A stretch of 64,000 bases of DNA from contig NZ_CAKJTJ010000022.1 in assembly GCF_917563925.1 (NCBI RefSeq), forward strand, positions 1 to 64,000, given 5' to 3'. Position 1 is the first letter of the stretch, and every line of letters starts with the position of its first letter. This document shows positions 33,305-42,992 of the stretch, in pieces. The notes below the pieces were generated by a model. That model saw nothing but the letters and a program-made list of their open reading frames with translations, searched no databases and was not told the origin of the DNA. The position numbers were made by a program, and so were the translations under genes. The DNA is from Sutcliffiella rhizosphaerae. GTDB lineage: Bacteria > Bacillota > Bacilli > Bacillales > Bacillaceae_I.

Positions 33305-35191
33305 TTATTTCCCACCAAATTTATTTCGATAGTGACTAAGGGTCTGCAATGGCCAGATGTAATTATAGCTATGGTATCTGATGTAAAAGCCACCTGGAAT
33401 ACCCGCACCTGTAGGATACTTTATACGCCAATCATCACTTTTCAACAAATGAAGCAACGTCCGTATTCCCATTTCTATTCCTGGACTCGATTCATCAGAT
33501 GCTGCGATTAATGCGTCCAATGCCCATGCAGTATGTGATGGCGTACTCGCATGGAGTGGTACGTATTTTTGATTCCAATCACTTTGACAGGATTCTCCCC
33601 ATCCACCATCTTCATTTTGAATGCTATACAGCCACTCAACACCCTTCTGTAAACTAGGGGATTGACGTGTTTCTCCAATTGCAGTCATTCCCGTTACCGC
33701 AGCCCATGTTCCATAAATATAGCAGTTTCCCCAACGACCATACCACGATCCATCAGCTTTTTGATTTTTCAGCAGCCATTCTTTACTATGACGAATAGCC
33801 TTCGAATGTGGTGATACCGTAGTGTATTTCCCAAGAAAGTACATAGTCCTCCCCGTTAGGTCAGCTGTTGATGGATCAAATAAAACTCTATCCTCATATT
33901 TAAAAGGAATAAGAAAAAGTAGGTAGTTATCCGTGTTTTTTTCAAACGCAGCCCAGCCACCGTCATCATTTTGCATTGATAAAAGCCATGTTATTCCTCT
34001 CTCCCAAGCATTTTTATACTTTGCATCCAGCTCAACAAAAGGTGTGACCACACGTAAAGCAGCTGTCGTATCATCTACATCAGGAATCATTGTGTTTATA
34101 TCGGAAAATCCCCAGCCACCTGGTTGTACGTTTTGATTTTTTAGTGACCAGTCCCCGTATTTTGTTTGCTGCCTTGAGAGGATATAGTTGCGCGCGTTTT
34201 GGATGGCTTCATGATTTTTTGGTACACCAGCCTGCAGCATGGCCGCTGTCAATAAGGAAGTATCCCAAACAGTAGAAGGGGAATTTTGTACGTGAATGAA
34301 ATCTTTATCTTGAAAGATATAGGATTTCATTCCTTGAAAAGCTTTCTGAATAGAAGGATGGTTTCTATCGTAGCCTAGCGATAAAAATGCAAATACCATA
34401 AAAAAGCTTGCACTAAAATAGCTATATAAGATTCCGTTCTCTTCTATTCTATTTTTGATATATGCTTCTGCTTTTGAGTAGGATTTTTTGCGCAACGTTT
34501 CTGGTGCGTCTGCAAGTTTTTGGACGAAGCTATTCACAAAGTGGTGAATTATCCGTATTCCGTCTGAAGGATCCTCATCACGTGTTCTTGTTTGTAAGTG
34601 GGAAATATCTGGTGTTTTGCTTGTTGTAAAAGAGGAGTTTTTATTACTGCAAATAATAATCGGAACCCAGTGAACCCTTGCATATCCAACTAAGTGATAA
34701 ATATTAACTGGTGCCCATTTCGGAAGGAGCATAATTTCAATCGGGATACTCCTGATAATTGCTGGCCATGATATTTGCCCCGTCAATGCAAGCATTACCC
34801 GTGTCAGCCAGTCACTTTTTGTTAAACCACCTTTTCTGCGAATATAATTCTCTGCCTTTTTCATCAATGGTTCGTTTCGACTGACATACCCTGAGTATAG
34901 TAAAGAGTAATAACCCTCAATTGTTGCATTTACATTACCCTCTTTTTCATCGGAAAAAATCTTCCAAACCCCTGTTTCTTTTTCCTGCCTGGCTATAATT
35001 TGGTGAACTAACTTCTTCACTAGTTCCTCTTCATTTTTTATTTGTAGCACTCGAATCAATATGATCATATATGCATCTGTCATGACCGTACCTTCAAAAC
35101 AAAAATTCCAGGATCCCTTTACTGTTTGCTTTTGGAGAAGTTCATTTACCAATAACTGAATCTTGTCATTAACCTCGTTGATAATCGTCAT
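33305..35191 (-). CDS. sqhC: Sporulenol synthase / squalene-hopene cyclase family
   Basis: A 628-aa terpene cyclase, the length of B. subtilis SqhC (632). DVDDTTA at 371-377 is the protonating DXDD motif, and several QW repeats are visible (for example QNDDGGWAAFE, QKADGSWYGRWG, QNEDGGWGES). In B. subtilis this enzyme cyclises tetraprenyl-beta-curcumene to sporulenol during sporulation. No signal peptide; it should be a monotopic membrane enzyme. ATG after AGGAGG. It is monocistronic, with no prenyl synthase beside it. Confidence 0.9.
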   Translation of the reverse strand: MTIINEVNDKIQLLVNELLQKQTVKGSWNFCFEGTVMTDAYMIILIRVLQIKNEEELVKKLVHQIIARQEKETGVWKIFSDEKEGNVNATIEGYYSLLYSGYVSRNEPLMKKAENYIRRKGGLTKSDWLTRVMLALTGQISWPAIIRSIPIEIMLLPKWAPVNIYHLVGYARVHWVPIIICSNKNSSFTTSKTPDISHLQTRTRDEDPSDGIRIIHHFVNSFVQKLADAPETLRKKSYSKAEAYIKNRIEENGILYSYFSASFFMVFAFLSLGYDRNHPSIQKAFQGMKSYIFQDKDFIHVQNSPSTVWDTSLLTAAMLQAGVPKNHEAIQNARNYILSRQQTKYGDWSLKNQNVQPGGWGFSDINTMIPDVDDTTAALRVVTPFVELDAKYKNAWERGITWLLSMQNDDGGWAAFEKNTDNYLLFLIPFKYEDRVLFDPSTADLTGRTMYFLGKYTTVSPHSKAIRHSKEWLLKNQKADGSWYGRWGNCYIYGTWAAVTGMTAIGETRQSPSLQKGVEWLYSIQNEDGGWGESCQSDWNQKYVPLHASTPSHTAWALDALIAASDESSPGIEMGIRTLLHLLKSDDWRIKYPTGAGIPGGFYIRYHSYNYIWPLQTLSHYRNKFGGK

Positions 35192-35304
35192 AAATTCCTC
35201 CTAAATCAATAGGTTACTATTAATTTATGACTTCCACCTTTTTTTAGAAGAAAGAAAAAAAGAGCATTTCCATCAGGTAGAATACTCTCCAGTAAAATAT
35301 CAAC

Positions 35305-35574
35305 TTATAAACTGAAAACTGATAATAGACCAGTAAAAAGAAAGCCAATTACAATCATAATTAATGATGCTTTTGCAAAATTTTTGATGCTTTGATTATG
35401 ATCTCCAAATGCCAAGAATAGCATGACAATAATGTTCAAAAACGGAATAGCAAGAAGTATCAAGATAATTAGCCATTGTCCAAGAGAAACTTCTTCATTG
35501 TCATTGTCTGAATGAAAGGAATTCCTGTTGTCTTCGTGTTGATTGTAGTGATGAGGTGATTGATAATAATCCAA
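35305..35574 (-). CDS. Small membrane protein, about 89 aa
   Basis: A His/Asn-rich cytoplasmic head (YYQSPHHYNQHEDNR) and two spans (WLIILILLAIPFLNIIVMLFLA, LIMIVIGFLFTGLLSVF). The TTG at 35574 has AAGGAGGAG eight bases before and is preferred to an ATG eight codons upstream that would include the ribosome site. Family not recognised. Confidence 0.55.
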   Translation of the reverse strand: MDYYQSPHHYNQHEDNRNSFHSDNDNEEVSLGQWLIILILLAIPFLNIIVMLFLAFGDHNQSIKNFAKASLIMIVIGFLFTGLLSVFSL

Positions 35575-35627
35575 TGAGTCTCCTCCTTCCTTTACCATTT
35601 TTATACATTATGTTAAGGGGAATAAAT

Positions 35628-36020
35628 TTATCTATATTTTTTTGAATAGAAAAACTCCGTAATCGGCAAAATCGCTAAGGAAAAGAATACAACGAGGGCC
35701 AGTGGGATATTTTTAATCTCGTTTAAGTTTCCTACTCCTTCTGTCATAATTAAGATGACAATGGAAAGTACCATCAAAGTAAAATAGCCAATTTTTGCAC
35801 TTTGAGTTTTGATATGCATATCCAGTTCATCTGTAGACTTGTCAGCGTTCACATCTCCCCAGGTTAACGCGTTAAAGAGAAAAGCCAGTGCTAATGATCC
35901 CGTAAATATGGCGTTTAAGTCTACTATTCCTTCACTAAGCCATTTATATAAGCCAAAGCAGATGAGAACTGTAAGCAATAACGCCGAAACTACAATACTA
36001 AATTTCTTCATTTTCCCCAA
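35628..36020 (-). CDS. Membrane protein coupled to an XRE regulator, about 130 aa
   Basis: Four spans (IVVSALLLTVLICFGLY; IFTGSLALAFLFNALTW; IGYFTLMVLSIVILIM; IPLALVVFFSLAILPI). TTG at 36020 with AGGAGG eight bases before is chosen; an ATG three codons later is less well placed. It follows the XRE gene by 13 bases; small membrane proteins of this kind often pair with short Cro/CI regulators in bacilli. Function unknown. Confidence 0.6.
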   Translation of the reverse strand: MGKMKKFSIVVSALLLTVLICFGLYKWLSEGIVDLNAIFTGSLALAFLFNALTWGDVNADKSTDELDMHIKTQSAKIGYFTLMVLSIVILIMTEGVGNLNEIKNIPLALVVFFSLAILPITEFFYSKKYR

Positions 36021-36033
36021 AATGATTTCCTCC

Positions 36034-36225
36034 TTATTCCGCAAAAAATAATTCGTCTACCTTTACTCCTAAATGTTTAGCCAAATCAAATGCCAGCTGT
36101 AGACTTGGAGAGTATTTTTCATTTTCAATTGCATTGATTGTTTGCCTGCTGACACAACAAAGCTCTCCAAGTTTCCCTTGAGATATTCCTTTTTGTTCCC
36201 GGTATTTTTTTATATGATTTTTCAA
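36034..36225 (-). CDS. XRE-family (Cro/CI) transcriptional regulator
   Basis: About 63 aa, essentially one helix-turn-helix: KYREQKGISQGKLGELCCVSRQTINAIENEKYSPSL-type with C-terminal LGVKVDELFF. TTG at 36225 follows AAGGTGAT. It heads a two-gene unit with the membrane protein and has a palindrome over its transcription start. Confidence 0.85.
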   Translation of the reverse strand: MKNHIKKYREQKGISQGKLGELCCVSRQTINAIENEKYSPSLQLAFDLAKHLGVKVDELFFAE

Positions 36226-36240
36226 AATTATCACCTTCTA

Positions 36241-36293
36241 ATGTAAAAAACTTTTTACATTTATACAATATTATTTTCCTCCTAATGTGTCAA
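36241..36293 (-). promoter_or_regulatory. XRE promoter and operator palindrome
   Basis: Minus-strand TTGACA (36288-36293), 17-base spacer and TATTGT (36265-36270). Just downstream ATGTAAAAA-AC-TTTTTACAT (36241-36260) is a palindrome with 9-bp arms covering the predicted start point, the likely operator of the small regulator. Confidence 0.55.
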
Positions 36294-36389
36294 ACATATT
36301 TTACAGACTGTTTTAAAGTGCCTTGGTACTTGCTTTTTGAATAAAGTGGAAGTAATGATACGTTATCGACTGAAAAGGAAAAGGGTAAG

Positions 36390-36989
36390 ATGACTAAAGA
36401 AATGGATTATACCTCCCCTAATACGCAGTTCTTCTTTGATGTGAACACAAGTAATCTAGTCGCAAAGGATAATCAAAATTTAATTAATATTATGGGGGTC
36501 GAGCAGCTTAATACGTTGGACAATGTTTCCATCTTAGATATTTTCTTAAGTAAGAACAATGTTGTAGAGCCACATTATCATCAGAATGCATCAGAGACAG
36601 TGTATTGTATTTCTGGGGCAGCGGTGGTTTCCATCTTTAATCCATTTACAAAGCAGCTTTTGAACTATCCAATAACACCAGGACAGGTCGCGAATGTTCC
36701 GCAGGGTTGGTGGCATTATGAAATCGCAACGATGGATAATACTCATTTGCTTGCCATATTTAATGCGTCAACTCCTGAAGTAATTTTAGGGTCTGATTTA
36801 TTGAAATTCACGCCAGCTAATGTGATGGCACATACGTATTGCATGGACGAGGAACAGTGGAAGCAGACGACAGCCCCCGTAGAAGCAGGCACGTTTATCG
36901 GTCCGACAGTTAATTGTCAACGGCATTACCAGCAACCATCCTATCCTCAAAATCAGGGATATCACTATCCCTATAGGTACTATAAGTAA
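36390..36989 (+). CDS. Cupin-domain protein
   Basis: A 199-aa protein with one cupin: VVEPHYHQNASETVYCISG holds two His and one Glu ligands and NVPQGWWHYE the third His. The C-terminal 40 residues are rich in Gln, Tyr and His (YPQNQGYHYPYRYYK), as in some spore-surface proteins. Enzymatic or structural role unknown. A good terminator follows. Confidence 0.75.
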   Translation: MTKEMDYTSPNTQFFFDVNTSNLVAKDNQNLINIMGVEQLNTLDNVSILDIFLSKNNVVEPHYHQNASETVYCISGAAVVSIFNPFTKQLLNYPITPGQVANVPQGWWHYEIATMDNTHLLAIFNASTPEVILGSDLLKFTPANVMAHTYCMDEEQWKQTTAPVEAGTFIGPTVNCQRHYQQPSYPQNQGYHYPYRYYK

Positions 36990-36991
36990 AA

Positions 36992-37036
36992 AAGGGACTG
37001 CCCAGATTTGACTAAAGTCTTCTGGCAGTCCCTTCT
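36992..37036. terminator. Terminator after the cupin gene
   Basis: Arms AAGGGACTGCC and GGCAGTCCCTT with AGA/TCT extension enclose a 15-base loop, followed by CTTTATT. Confidence 0.8.
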
Positions 37037-37139
37037 TTATTAAAATTAGTTTTAGAAACCAATGCAATGTGCTGAACTTCTTTTATACTGGGAGGTATAA
37101 CCTTGAAAATGTGTCAGGAACGATGGCATTTTCATGCTT

Positions 37140-37235
37140 GCAACTTTGATGTTTTTGTCTTCATCGACCTTATGAATACTTTTTTAGGTTTCCAGCACTG
37201 CTAGTTTTGTCTTCATCGGCGTCTTAATACTTGTT
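37140..37235 (+). repeat. 52-nt repeat family, short array
   Basis: GTCTTCAT followed by CG-C-TT-ATGAA/TTAAT begins at 37157 and 37209, a 52-base period. The first copy shares TCATCGACCTTATGAA with the array at 52.6-52.85 kb. The full unit there contains the inverted repeat GTCTTCAT / ATGAAGAC. Confidence 0.6.
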
Positions 37236-37259
37236 CGTAAAATATATTCCTTTTTCTAT

Positions 37260-37410
37260 TTTTCAGTGCCCGGTTTTTTCTTTTTGCTGTTTTTCGGGCA
37301 CCTATTTTCCTTTTCAGTGCCCGGTTTTTTCTTTTCGCTGTTATTCGGGCACCAATTTCCCTTTTAAGTGCCCGATTTTTTCATTTTCCTGTTTTTCGGG
37401 CACTTAATTT
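37260..37410 (+). repeat. 51-nt repeat family, three units (plus orientation)
   Basis: GTGCCCG starts at 37266, 37317 and 37368, exactly 51 bases apart, and each is followed after 22 bases by CGGGCAC, so each unit can fold into a hairpin with a T-rich loop. The reverse complement of the array at 63.49-63.79 kb matches these units well, so both belong to one dispersed family. The 37037-37557 stretch has no gene. Confidence 0.8.
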
Positions 37411-37557
37411 CCTATTAAAAGAGCAAGGTTTGGTGCCATCACCTCTATGTGGCCTCAAATCCAAACTTCATTCTTCCCTACCCCTGCACCGGTTCCCTCC
37501 GTAATTAAAAGGTACACGACCCTACATTTGTTTCTCTATGGTAGCCAAACCCGTTCC

Positions 37558-38736
37558 CTACAAAATGCTGCCTAATAATTTTATTCCCTTTTCAATCTGG
37601 CCTTCGCTTTCATAGCTAAAAGACAGTCGTAGGTATTCCTTACCCTCTTCTTGATTCATAAAGAAGAACTCACCAGGAAGGTAGGAAACTCCTGCCTGAC
37701 TTGCTTTTGTTAGCAGTTTAGAGGTGTCTGAACCTGGTATACGCACCCACACAAAGTAGCCTCCTTTTGGAATGTACCATGTAACAGAATCTGGTAAATA
37801 GGTTTCTAGAGCCTTTAGCATTACTTGGCATTTTTCTTGATATCTATTGTTTAATTGATGAAGTCGGTCTTTATAATTAATTGTTTCTAACAAGGCGGAC
37901 ATAGATGCATGTGAAAACGGGTGATCCAAATCTTTTTTGAACCAGGATAAAGTCTGAATGAATTCACTTGCTGCTGATATCCATCCTATTCTCATGCCTG
38001 GTGCCACTACTTTCGATAGCGAGCCCACATAGAAAACACGTTCGTTTTGGTCTAGAGCTTTTAATGCTTTCGGACTTTGATAAAAAGCAAGCTCACCATA
38101 CGCATCATCCTCCAGCACAAGGAAATCATACTGTTCCGCAAGTGCAAGGAGTTGCATGCGCCGTTCTACTGACATCGTGGTACCGGTTGGATTTTGGAAT
38201 GTCGGAATGGTATACACAAGCTTTGGTTTTGGAAGTCCTTGCTCTTGTCTTGTAGCGAGAAGTTTGGCAAGTTCTTCTACCTGCATACCTTTTTTATCAA
38301 TTGGTATACTTATTATTTGGTTCGTATAGTTTTTAAAAATCTCTAATGCTTCCATATACGTTGGTGCTTCCACTACCACAACAGATGATTCATCAAGAAG
38401 TATTCTTGCGATTAGATCTATTGCCTGACATGCTCCAGATGTAATCAAGACATCCTCTTCTTTTGCAGGAAAACCCCGCTCTTCTTGTCTTGCTAGAATA
38501 AAAGCCTTCAAGCTATCAATTCTGGGACTTCCAATGTAATGTAGCGGCAGATCCTGCTCTTCATCCAGTAATGTGGATACTGCACCCTTTAACTGTTGAC
38601 TTGGCACTAGAGCTGGGTCGGGATAGCCAGAGCTTAGGCGAATACATCCTTCAGGTACGTAAGGCATCCATTCTCCAGGGGGATCTTGTTGAAGTGCTTT
38701 CTTAATTGTGTCTGGGTAAAATTTCTCTGGTTTCAC
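37558..38736 (-). CDS. PLP-dependent aminotransferase (class I/II, LysN/MocR-like)
   Basis: A 392-aa fold-type I aminotransferase. The PLP lysine is Lys242 in YVGSLSKVVAPGMRIGW; YTIPTFQNPTGTTMS and LEDDAYGEL are the expected cofactor-binding motifs. It resembles 2-aminoadipate/multi-substrate aminotransferases and lacks the GntR DNA-binding domain of true MocR regulators. GTG after GGGGAT. Amino acid substrate not determined. Confidence 0.85.
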   Translation of the reverse strand: MKPEKFYPDTIKKALQQDPPGEWMPYVPEGCIRLSSGYPDPALVPSQQLKGAVSTLLDEEQDLPLHYIGSPRIDSLKAFILARQEERGFPAKEEDVLITSGACQAIDLIARILLDESSVVVVEAPTYMEALEIFKNYTNQIISIPIDKKGMQVEELAKLLATRQEQGLPKPKLVYTIPTFQNPTGTTMSVERRMQLLALAEQYDFLVLEDDAYGELAFYQSPKALKALDQNERVFYVGSLSKVVAPGMRIGWISAASEFIQTLSWFKKDLDHPFSHASMSALLETINYKDRLHQLNNRYQEKCQVMLKALETYLPDSVTWYIPKGGYFVWVRIPGSDTSKLLTKASQAGVSYLPGEFFFMNQEEGKEYLRLSFSYESEGQIEKGIKLLGSIL

Positions 38737-38763
38737 GTTGATCTATCCCCTTTCTAAATTGGT

Positions 38764-41205
38764 TCAGTTCTCTAAAGGAAGCAGTATGGTCACCTTCGTG
38801 CCTTTTTCTTCCTTCGAATTAATCCAAACCTCTCCTTCGTGTGCATGAACTATTTCTCTTACTATAGATAATCCTAGTCCTGTTCCACCAATTTTCCTAA
38901 GGTCGGAATTATCGACCCGATAAAATTTGGTGAAAAGGTGTTGGATAGCATTTTCAGGAATCCCCATACCATGGTCCTGTACCTCTATTTGTAATTGCTG
39001 ATTTTGTTCAGAAATGGTAATTAATATGTCACCACCAGATGGTGAGTATTTAATAGCATTACTAATAATGTTAGTAAATACTTGCGTCAATTTCTCTTTA
39101 TCTATCAAAACGTTCGTTTGATCTGTTAACACATGAAAGTGAATTGGATGCGTGATGGAACTTCCCTCGAATATACCACAAGCATTTTTCACTATTTTAA
39201 CCATATCTTCTTTAGTTTTATGATATTCTTGCTTTCCTGCTTCCATCCTCTGTACGTCTAAAAAATCATTTATTAGACCTGTTAATCGATTCGCCTCTTG
39301 AAAAATGGTAGTCAGATAGGTTTTTTTACGCTCTTCTGAAAGGTCCTTATATATCATTCTCTCTGTAAACCCTAGAACGCTAGCAAGAGGTGTCCGTAAC
39401 TCGTGACTAACCGTACTAACAAACTCTGACTTCATTTTGTCTACTTCAAATTCTTTTGTAATGTCACGAAATACAAGAATATATCCGTAGCTTTGGTTTT
39501 GGCGGTACACCTTTTCTCTGTATACCTTAATTACATTTTGGTAGCCATTATGTTTTATATCAAATATAAACGTCTGATCACCATCTTGTAAGTCATTAAA
39601 AATTCCAATTAGCTGATTCCGTACATGCTCTTTATCGTCCACTCCATCTAGTAAGGCAGTAGCCCACTCTTCAAAGGAAAGATTCAACAAGCGGTTTGGT
39701 GAAGGATAGTTTAATAGTGCGCACATTTTCGTATTGGACTGGAGCACTTTTCCACTGACATCGACTAATAATATTCCTTCTTGAATCGTATTGATAATGT
39801 CCTGATAGAATAAACGCTCTGCTTCTGAGTTTTCATAAAGCTCTACTTTTTCTAATGCCATGCTGACTTGTTTGGAAAGGGCTTCACTAGTCTCTAATTC
39901 ACTTTCATTAAATGGTGAATCAAATCTTGTAAATTGCATATACGCAATCATTTCTCCATTGAACGCAATAATAGGTACATACACATCAAAGGCATACATC
40001 TCACTAGAATGGTAGGAACTTTCTGATGGATAACTGCTTCTTTTAACAGCAAATGCCTTTTTAGTATCTTTTAATTGTTGTAAAAAGACACTGTTTTCTT
40101 GTGTTTTATAATTTTCTACAGATTCTTTCGCTAAACCAATATTGGCACTTGTTTTTTTCTCATCCAACAGCAAAATAATTCCTACATGCGCACCGAGTAC
40201 CTTCCCCATATTACGGATGACGCTATCTAACAAATGCTGCCGATTTAATGTTTCCGCCATTTCATGTATGAATGTGTTCCGGACTTCCAGTTCCTCTTTA
40301 CTTTCTTCTACAAGATGCAAGGTATCTTGCAGTTGCTCTTGCTGTGCCTGTAATTCATCCTGCTGAGCAATCAATTCATCCTGTTGGGCTATTAGTTCCT
40401 CATTTTGGCCAACTAACTCTTCCTCTTTATATTGAAGTGTAGTGACCATCGTATTAAAGGAATCTGATAAAACGGTAATTTCTCTCGTACTTTTCGGAAA
40501 GGAAGGAAGTTTAATATGCTTTCCTTTCGTTATATTTTCAGCTGCCTCTGCAAGGACTCTAAGTGGCTTCCCGATTTTTCGGATTAGTTTCCACGTAATT
40601 GCGAAAAGCAAGGCAAGGACAAACAGAACATAACATCCAAAAAGGAGTTGGCCAACCTGTAACCTGTCATATAGTCTATCGATATTATTCCTAACTTCCT
40701 GATTGACATCGCCACGATATTCTTTCACATATTCTCTGAAGGTTACTATTTTTTGTGAGGCACCTTGGTTTATTATATAGTCGTGTATCTCTTCTATTGC
40801 ATCTTGTTCAAAAAGTACCTCGATTTGTGGAAGGTATTCACGAAAGTAAAACGTTTGAAAATCTGTTACGGTATTTACAAACTTTAAATCATGCTCTTCC
40901 TTCACCAGATTAGCCAAACGCTCTATTTCCTGATTAATTATCCTCTCACGGCTCCGTGCATCCTCTAGCATCAATTGATTAGAAAACGCAACATACCCCC
41001 TTGATTGAAGGATGGATTGATTGTATTCATATTCGATGGATTGTACGATTTCTTCTTTTTCCTTTAGCTTTAAGTTATCCGCTACAAACTGTCTAGATAA
41101 TGACACCTCATACATTAATAAGGTTATTAGACCGATAGCTAAAACCACAAAGAAGATTCCGTTCATCACTAAAAATTGCTTGGTAATACTATTTTTCCAT
41201 TTCAT
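38764..41205 (-). CDS. Membrane sensor histidine kinase (HAMP-coil-GAF-PAS-HisKA-HATPase)
   Basis: An 813-aa kinase. Span 1 at about 12-32, outside sensor helix bundle to about 185, span 2 to about 207, HAMP to about 260, a coiled coil with repeated AQQDEL units (about 262-315), GAF (about 318-465), PAS (about 478-590), HisKA with SHELRTPLASVLGF and a HATPase with GTGLGLSIVREIV. No receiver domain is fused. It overlaps the single REC gene by ATGA, which is the most likely direct partner. Last gene of a five-gene operon with a diguanylate cyclase and a glycosyltransferase. Confidence 0.9.
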   Translation of the reverse strand: MKWKNSITKQFLVMNGIFFVVLAIGLITLLMYEVSLSRQFVADNLKLKEKEEIVQSIEYEYNQSILQSRGYVAFSNQLMLEDARSRERIINQEIERLANLVKEEHDLKFVNTVTDFQTFYFREYLPQIEVLFEQDAIEEIHDYIINQGASQKIVTFREYVKEYRGDVNQEVRNNIDRLYDRLQVGQLLFGCYVLFVLALLFAITWKLIRKIGKPLRVLAEAAENITKGKHIKLPSFPKSTREITVLSDSFNTMVTTLQYKEEELVGQNEELIAQQDELIAQQDELQAQQEQLQDTLHLVEESKEELEVRNTFIHEMAETLNRQHLLDSVIRNMGKVLGAHVGIILLLDEKKTSANIGLAKESVENYKTQENSVFLQQLKDTKKAFAVKRSSYPSESSYHSSEMYAFDVYVPIIAFNGEMIAYMQFTRFDSPFNESELETSEALSKQVSMALEKVELYENSEAERLFYQDIINTIQEGILLVDVSGKVLQSNTKMCALLNYPSPNRLLNLSFEEWATALLDGVDDKEHVRNQLIGIFNDLQDGDQTFIFDIKHNGYQNVIKVYREKVYRQNQSYGYILVFRDITKEFEVDKMKSEFVSTVSHELRTPLASVLGFTERMIYKDLSEERKKTYLTTIFQEANRLTGLINDFLDVQRMEAGKQEYHKTKEDMVKIVKNACGIFEGSSITHPIHFHVLTDQTNVLIDKEKLTQVFTNIISNAIKYSPSGGDILITISEQNQQLQIEVQDHGMGIPENAIQHLFTKFYRVDNSDLRKIGGTGLGLSIVREIVHAHEGEVWINSKEEKGTKVTILLPLEN

Positions 41206-41561
41206 GTAAGTGCCTCTACTCTTTCTGCAAGTTCCAAAGGACTAAATGGCTTAGACATAAAATTAGCACCGCTATTCTCCACTTCTTCACGAACTGATTT
41301 TTGGGTTTTGGCAGTCAGTATGAGAACAGGGGGGAATGGTGAAAGGTCCATCTGTTTCATTTGTGTAAATACCTCCATTCCTGTAAATACAGGCATCATG
41401 TAATCAAGTATGACTAAATCATAGTGCTCCTCTGTTTTCAGTACATTGATTGCTTCCTTCCCACTACAAGCCTCTACGACGGTATGTCCTTCATCTTCCA
41501 AAGTATCAGTAATCAGCATACGTAACACACTCTCATCGTCGGCAAGTAATATCTTTGCCAT
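41202..41561 (-). CDS. Single-domain response regulator (CheY-like)
   Basis: A 119-aa receiver without output domain: acidic pair ADDE at the start, phosphoacceptor Asp in VILDYMMPVF and the Lys in FMSKPFSP. Such proteins pass phosphate on or act by binding. It is sandwiched between the glycosyltransferase and the kinase, overlaps the latter, and could relay phosphate to the Hpt domain of the first gene product. AGGAGAG ribosome site. Confidence 0.9.
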   Translation of the reverse strand: MAKILLADDESVLRMLITDTLEDEGHTVVEACSGKEAINVLKTEEHYDLVILDYMMPVFTGMEVFTQMKQMDLSPFPPVLILTAKTQKSVREEVENSGANFMSKPFSPLELAERVEALT

Positions 41562-41582
41562 ATGTTCTCTCCTCCGTTCATA

Positions 41583-42992
41583 TTATTGAGAAACACCACG
41601 GCGCTGCATGTCTCCCCATCCTCTTTTTTTCCTTAGAACATCGATTATTCCTTGACATCGCCAAATAACGGTTAATGGCCGATACCACAAGGTTTCCGTT
41701 AATGAGTAAAAAAACAAGACCGTAATCTGCTTTGCTTTTGGATAGCGTCTGAGACTCCATTCTTCCATTAACACTGCGAGCATGGAATACATAGAGCCAT
41801 ATATAATAAAAAGCAAGAATAATAAAAGTGCCATTTCGATATAAATTCCACCAAGGAAAAAGGAAAGTAGAATGTAAAGAAATCCACCAAGTTCTATAAC
41901 AGGACCTAAAAATTCAATTAAGATAAAATAGGGCATCGATACCATACCGATAGAACCGTATTTCGGGTTAAAAGCCATGGAACGATGCATCCAAAGACTT
42001 TCAAATAAACCTCTATGCCAACGATTTCGTTGCCTTTTCAAGTAAGTCATTTCCTCTGGAGCTTCTGTCCAACAAACCGGGTCCGCTACATACACAATTT
42101 TATTTTTTGCTTTTTTTTCTTTCACAAGCCTGTGTAACCGGACTACAAGCTCCATGTCCTCACCAACAGTGTGGAGGTAACCACCTGCATCAATGACCCA
42201 TTTTTTCGAAAATACCCCGAATGCTCCAGATACGATAAGGAGGAGATTGTGTCTGCTAAGGCCTACTCTTCCCATTAGGAACGCTCGCAAGTACTCAATG
42301 ACTTGCATGATCACAAGGGGATTTCTAGATAAACCAACCTTACTAATGGAACCATTTTCTATAACCGATCCATTAGCTATCCTTACACTACCTCCAGTGG
42401 CAATCACTTCACCATCTGAATCAATGATAGGCTTCATTACTTTTAGGAAGGCATCTCTTTCAAGAATCGAATCCCCATCTATAGAGCAGAAGTACGGATA
42501 AGAAGAAACGTTAATGCCTACATTTAAAGCATCGGACTTCCCGCCATTTTCTTTATCAATGACAAATAAATTATCATAGATGGTAGACTGGTAAATTCCT
42601 TTAACATTCTTCGTTGTAAGCTTTTGCTTTACAATTTTTTTTATTTTTTTTAACTGGAATTCCTCCATAAGCTTATCGAGCGTATCATCCTTCGACCCAT
42701 CATTAATCACGATGACTTCATATTGTGGATACTCAATACTTAGCAACGAACGGATAGAAGGAATAATACCAACAGATTCGTTATAGGCTGGGACCAAGAT
42801 TGAAAGTGGTTTCGAATAACTTACATTTAAGAGATCTTCATAAGGTTCCGTATTATCCAATTGATATTTTCTTCTAATCTGAAATAACGCTACAAGTAAC
42901 ATAAAAAAGTAGAATAGGATGACAAGTACCATATAGCCAATTACAACCCAGCCAATTCCTTGAATAACCACTAAAAGAATATTACTGTCCAT
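41583..42992 (-). CDS. Processive family 2 glycosyltransferase, membrane
   Basis: About 469 aa from the ATG at 42992 (AGAGGTGG upstream). N-terminal span, then a GT2 domain with LVPAYNESVG, INDGSKDD, the DXD region CSIDGDS, GEDMEL and the RXXRW motif in KRQRNRWHRG, and four further spans at the C-terminus. This architecture is that of hyaluronan/PgaC/YdaM-like polysaccharide synthases. No PilZ domain is fused. The start overlaps the end of the HEAT gene by 11 bases. Confidence 0.88.
   Translation of the reverse strand: MDSNILLVVIQGIGWVVIGYMVLVILFYFFMLLVALFQIRRKYQLDNTEPYEDLLNVSYSKPLSILVPAYNESVGIIPSIRSLLSIEYPQYEVIVINDGSKDDTLDKLMEEFQLKKIKKIVKQKLTTKNVKGIYQSTIYDNLFVIDKENGGKSDALNVGINVSSYPYFCSIDGDSILERDAFLKVMKPIIDSDGEVIATGGSVRIANGSVIENGSISKVGLSRNPLVIMQVIEYLRAFLMGRVGLSRHNLLLIVSGAFGVFSKKWVIDAGGYLHTVGEDMELVVRLHRLVKEKKAKNKIVYVADPVCWTEAPEEMTYLKRQRNRWHRGLFESLWMHRSMAFNPKYGSIGMVSMPYFILIEFLGPVIELGGFLYILLSFFLGGIYIEMALLLFLLFIIYGSMYSMLAVLMEEWSLRRYPKAKQITVLFFYSLTETLWYRPLTVIWRCQGIIDVLRKKRGWGDMQRRGVSQ

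Noticed and set aside
37037-37557. Possible CRISPR array from the regular repeats
   Set aside because: Units are adjacent tandem repeats that vary throughout; there are no unique spacers of constant length and no cas genes.
38764-41205. Hybrid histidine kinase with its own receiver
   Set aside because: The protein ends with the HATPase domain; the receiver is a separate gene.
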